A DNA stretch of 54,863 bases from Aphanomyces cochlioides (Eukaryota; Oomycota; Saprolegniomycetes; Saprolegniales; Verrucalvaceae): positions 1-54,863 of the forward strand of contig JAHQRK010000063.1 of assembly GCA_019828595.1 (NCBI GenBank), read 5' to 3'. Below are positions 52,207 through 54,863 of this stretch, piece after piece. The position numbers and the translations under genes are program-made. The notes under the pieces were generated by a model. It searched no databases, was not told the origin of the DNA, and saw only the letters and a program-made list of their open reading frames with translations. How positions within the stretch are numbered: position 1 is the stretch's first letter; each line of letters opens with the position of its first letter.

Positions 52207-53451
52207 TTTCATGCTGATTTCCCTTCCCACGCAGCTCAATACCCTTCACACTTTCACACACCTTCAAAAAACCACTGTTTCAGCCAATATCACTCTCGCC
52301 ATACCACACACACACACGCACGAAATCTTCCACACACCTCAACACAACCTCATACCTTCCTTACTTTCCCATTCACAACAATTTACACAAACTCTCTATC
52401 CTTCATCAAACGAACCAGATACATTCTCCAAATACCCCACACCACGTGCACATGTGTCCTCTTTGCAAACAAACAAAACACAACTTGCTCTTTCTACCAA
52501 CGTCCATCTCGGACGCAGGAAGTAGTCGAATGGTACCATTTCCACGAATCGTGTTTAAACATGTCCGTCGTCCCACATCGTGAACACACCTCCATCAAGA
52601 GTTGTAGCATTTGCACCGACTATAGCTCAGCATGTGTATACATTTTTAGGGGTCACCAGCAATGTATACTCATCATGATTCACGTGCATCCAATGGCTTG
52701 TCGAGAATCTGCTCAGCGTGGTCGCGCGCCATATCATACGCGCCACCGTGGACTCCGTGGTCAAGTCATTTGACAGAATCCAAACCTTGCTGTCTGCTAT
52801 TCAGGGCAATTCGACATCGATATTGTTATCAATACTGCAATAAACATGATGCAATATCCATCACACCAATATGGGTAACGACTCATTATTTGCTCTCAAA
52901 CGGAGTGACAAGACATGCTCTTCACGATGAAATGAACAAACGAGAGTGCTGTGTGTATAATTTGTTTTGACGTCGTGACATTGTCGCCTGAACTGATGGT
53001 GTTGATTGTCCATTTTGTTTTGTTGTAGTGAGTCTGTTTCAGGTAGTTTTGAATTGGTTGTCGATGTATGGTTGCGTTTGAGGTCTCTGATGAGAAATCT
53101 ATGTTGCAATATCAAGTTGTTATCAAGTCTTGTCAAGGCTAGACTCGTCGAAATGGAAGAGGCCATCGACAGAGTGGCCTCGAAAACATCCCAACATTCG
53201 ATGCAGCCAACCAGCTGAAATCCATACTGCTTGGTCTGACTTGGATTGCGTCTTGGGCGATCAACCTTGTTGGAGTGACACTGTCGCATCGATTGAACAT
53301 GTGGGATGGAATATTGCAAGATTTGTAATGTTGACGATGGTAGGTCAGACGGACCATTCGAGTGTATGCTATCTTTTGAAAGTAGGAAAAGTTGGAAGGA
53401 TATAAAAAGATAGGGTTTTCTCTGTGTAGGAGAGGAAAAAATGAAAAGGAA

Positions 53452-53523
53452 CTCCCCGTCCGGGAATTGAACCCGGGTCACCCGCGTGACAGGCGGGTAT
53501 ACGTACCACTATACTAACGAGGA
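53452..53523 (-). tRNA. tRNA-Asp-GTC: tRNA-Asp (GTC) with D-loop change
   Basis: This copy is 72 nt but positions 20-21 read AC instead of CA (53503-53504). That replaces the near-universal A21 of the D loop. Stems, anticodon and B box are unchanged. The proximal terminator run is reduced to four T. The upstream spacer carries many private indels, for example around 53650-53680, 53780-53815 and 54210. Confidence 0.88.
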
Positions 53524-54788
53524 TTTCATGCTGATTTCCCTTCCCACGCAGCTCAATACCCTTCACACTTTCACACACCTTCAAAAAACCACTGTTTCAG
53601 CCAATATCACTCTCGCCATACACACACACACACACGCACGAAATCTTCCACACACTCAACACAACCTATACCTCTTTACTTTCCCATTCACAACAATTTA
53701 CACAAACTCTCTATCCTTCATCAAACGAACCAGATACATTCTCCAAATACCCCACACCACGTGCACATGTGTCCTCTTTGCAACAAACAAAAACACAACT
53801 TGCTCTTCTACCCAACGTCCATCTCGGACGCAGGAAGTAGTCGAATTGTACCATTTCCACGAATCGTGTTTAAACATGTCCGTCGTCCCACATCGTGAAC
53901 ACACCTCCATCAAGAGTTGTAGCATTTGCACCGACTATAGCTCAGCATGTGTATACATTTTTAGGGGTCACCAGCAATGTATACTCATCATGATTCACGT
54001 GCATCCAATGGCTTGTCGAGAATCTGCTCAGCGTGGTCGCGCGCCATATCATACGCGCCACCGTGGACTCCGTGGTCAAGTCATTTGACAGAATCCAAAC
54101 CTTGCTGTCTGCTATTCAGGGCAATTCGACATCGATATTGTTATCAATACTGCAATAAACATGATGCAATATCCATCACACAAATATGGGTAACGACTCA
54201 TTATTTGCTCTCAAAACGGAGTGACAAGACATGCTCTTCACGATAAAATGAACAAACGAGAGTGCTGTGTGTATAATTTGTTTTGACGTCGTGACATTGT
54301 CGCCTGAACTGATGGTGTTGATTGTCCATTTTGTTTTGTTGTAGTGAGTCTGTTTCAGGGTAGTTTTGAATTGGTTGTCGGGCAATGTATGGTTGCGTTT
54401 GAGGTCTCTGATGAGGATCGCTTACATGTCTGCAATATCAAGTTGTTATCAAGTCTTGTCAGGCTATACTCCTGTTGCCATGCAAGAGGGCGTCATTGAC
54501 ATAGTGGCCTCAAAAATATCTCAAACATTCGATGCAGCCAACCAGCTGAAATCCATACTGCTTGGTCTGACTCTGGATTGCGTCTCTGGGTGATCAACCT
54601 TGTTGAGTGACACTGTTGTATCGTTGTATTGAACATGTGGATGGGGAATATTGCAAAGATTTGTAATGTTGACGATGGTAGGTCAGACGGACCATTCGAG
54701 TGTATGCTATCTTTTGAAAGAGGAAAAGTTGGAAGGATAGAAACAGAGGGTTTCTCTTGTGTAGGAGAGGAAAAAAATGAAAAAGGAA

Positions 54789-54859
54789 CTCCCCGTCCGG
54801 GAATTGAACCCGGGTCACCCGCGTGACAGGCGGTATACTGACCACTATACTAACGAGGT
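54789..54859 (-). tRNA. tRNA-Asp-GTC: Degenerate tRNA-Asp (GTC) at array edge
   Basis: This copy is 71 nt. One base is lost from the 5' strand of the anticodon stem (GCGG in place of GCGGG, near 54830), and the first acceptor base is altered (GAGGTATTT in place of GAGGATTTC at the 5' end), breaking pair 1-72. Anticodon GTC and B box remain. It is probably a pseudogene or a low-quality contig end. Only four bases of 5' flank are in the window. Confidence 0.8.
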
Positions 54860-54863
54860 ATTT

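Larger units (their letters stand above)
4917..54863 (-). repeat. Right arm of tRNA-Asp tandem array, tRNA on - strand
   Basis: Thirty-eight tRNA-bearing units plus one partial unit at the junction. Spacing is 1319 bp in the basic form, with 1313, 1314, 1316, 1318, 1320 and 1321 bp variants, each explained by a visible indel. I tracked eight variable sites, given here by position in the unit starting at 5991: s1, CA tract at 6161 with 6 or 7 repeats; s2, G or T at 6218; s3, 5-bp deletion within 6272-6278; s4, G or T at 6408; s5, T or C at 6543; s6, GGTTGG, GGTTGCG or TTTTGCG at 6925-6931; s7, G or C at 6984; s8, C or A at 7205. Each tRNA entry gives the haplotype of its upstream spacer as s1/s2/s3/s4/s5/s6/s7/s8. 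Similar copies cluster, as expected from unequal crossing-over or gene conversion. Confidence 0.97.
53400..54863. repeat. Degenerate right edge of the array
   Basis: Divergence from the consensus rises sharply here. Around 53400-53830 and 54200-54360 the changes are mostly 1-bp indels. From about 54375 to 54660 they include clustered substitutions and insertions, for example GTCGGGCAATG at 54377, a rewritten stretch at 54412-54435 and another at 54462-54525. Spacing to the final tRNA is 1337 bp. Decay of terminal units is expected where homogenisation fails. A drop in consensus quality would explain the simple indels less problematically than the rewritten stretches. Confidence 0.8.

Noticed and set aside
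1..54863. CRISPR array or prokaryotic mobile element
   Set aside because: The unit is 1.3 kb with no short repeat-spacer pattern, no transposase or integrase, and the gene signals are eukaryotic Pol III type.
1..54863. rDNA, 5S, snRNA or spliced-leader repeat
   Set aside because: I looked for 5S, U1, U2, U4, U5, U6 and 7SL hallmarks in the spacer on both strands and found none. The only structural RNA seen is tRNA-Asp.

Overview
The window is a tandem array of one eukaryotic unit of about 1.32 kb. Each unit carries a single nuclear-type tRNA-Asp gene (anticodon GTC, 72 nt) and about 1.25 kb of spacer. I count 41 tRNA-Asp copies: 3 on the + strand (999-3707) and 38 on the - strand (5991-54859). 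I see no protein-coding gene that I can support. The open frames are by-products of the repeat: the longest ones read straight through the tRNA, and unit-to-unit indels of 1, 2 and 5 bp break them without pattern.

The organism is a eukaryote. The tRNA has typical RNA polymerase III A and B boxes, T-run terminators follow the gene directly, the 3' CCA is not encoded, and the discriminator base is G as in eukaryotic tRNA-Asp. Base composition is mixed, so the very AT-rich tRNA-array organisms such as Entamoeba look unlikely. I cannot place it further; a fungus or a protist is possible.

Layout: (1) 1-4916, left arm, units with the tRNA on the + strand. (2) 4785-4915, the asymmetric centre of an inverted duplication. 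Units on either side point towards each other, giving a near-perfect palindrome with arms of at least 4.78 kb. The two tRNA genes expected at the junction are missing, leaving the longest tRNA-free stretch (3708-5990). (3) 4917-about 53400, right arm, about 37 very similar units. These fall into length classes (1313-1321 bp) and haplotype blocks that record how the array grew, and two-unit alternation recurs in several places. (4) About 53400-54863, the right edge, where units accumulate indels and substitutions. The last three tRNA copies (52136, 53452, 54789) carry structural changes.

The only recognisable product is tRNA-Asp. The spacer holds a CA microsatellite, a 9-bp inverted repeat, E-box-like palindromes, a TATA-like run facing the tRNA 3' end and a short TATCAAGT-type direct repeat; none has a demonstrated role. 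The interest lies in the architecture: a massively amplified, locally homogenised single-isoacceptor tRNA array with an internal inversion.
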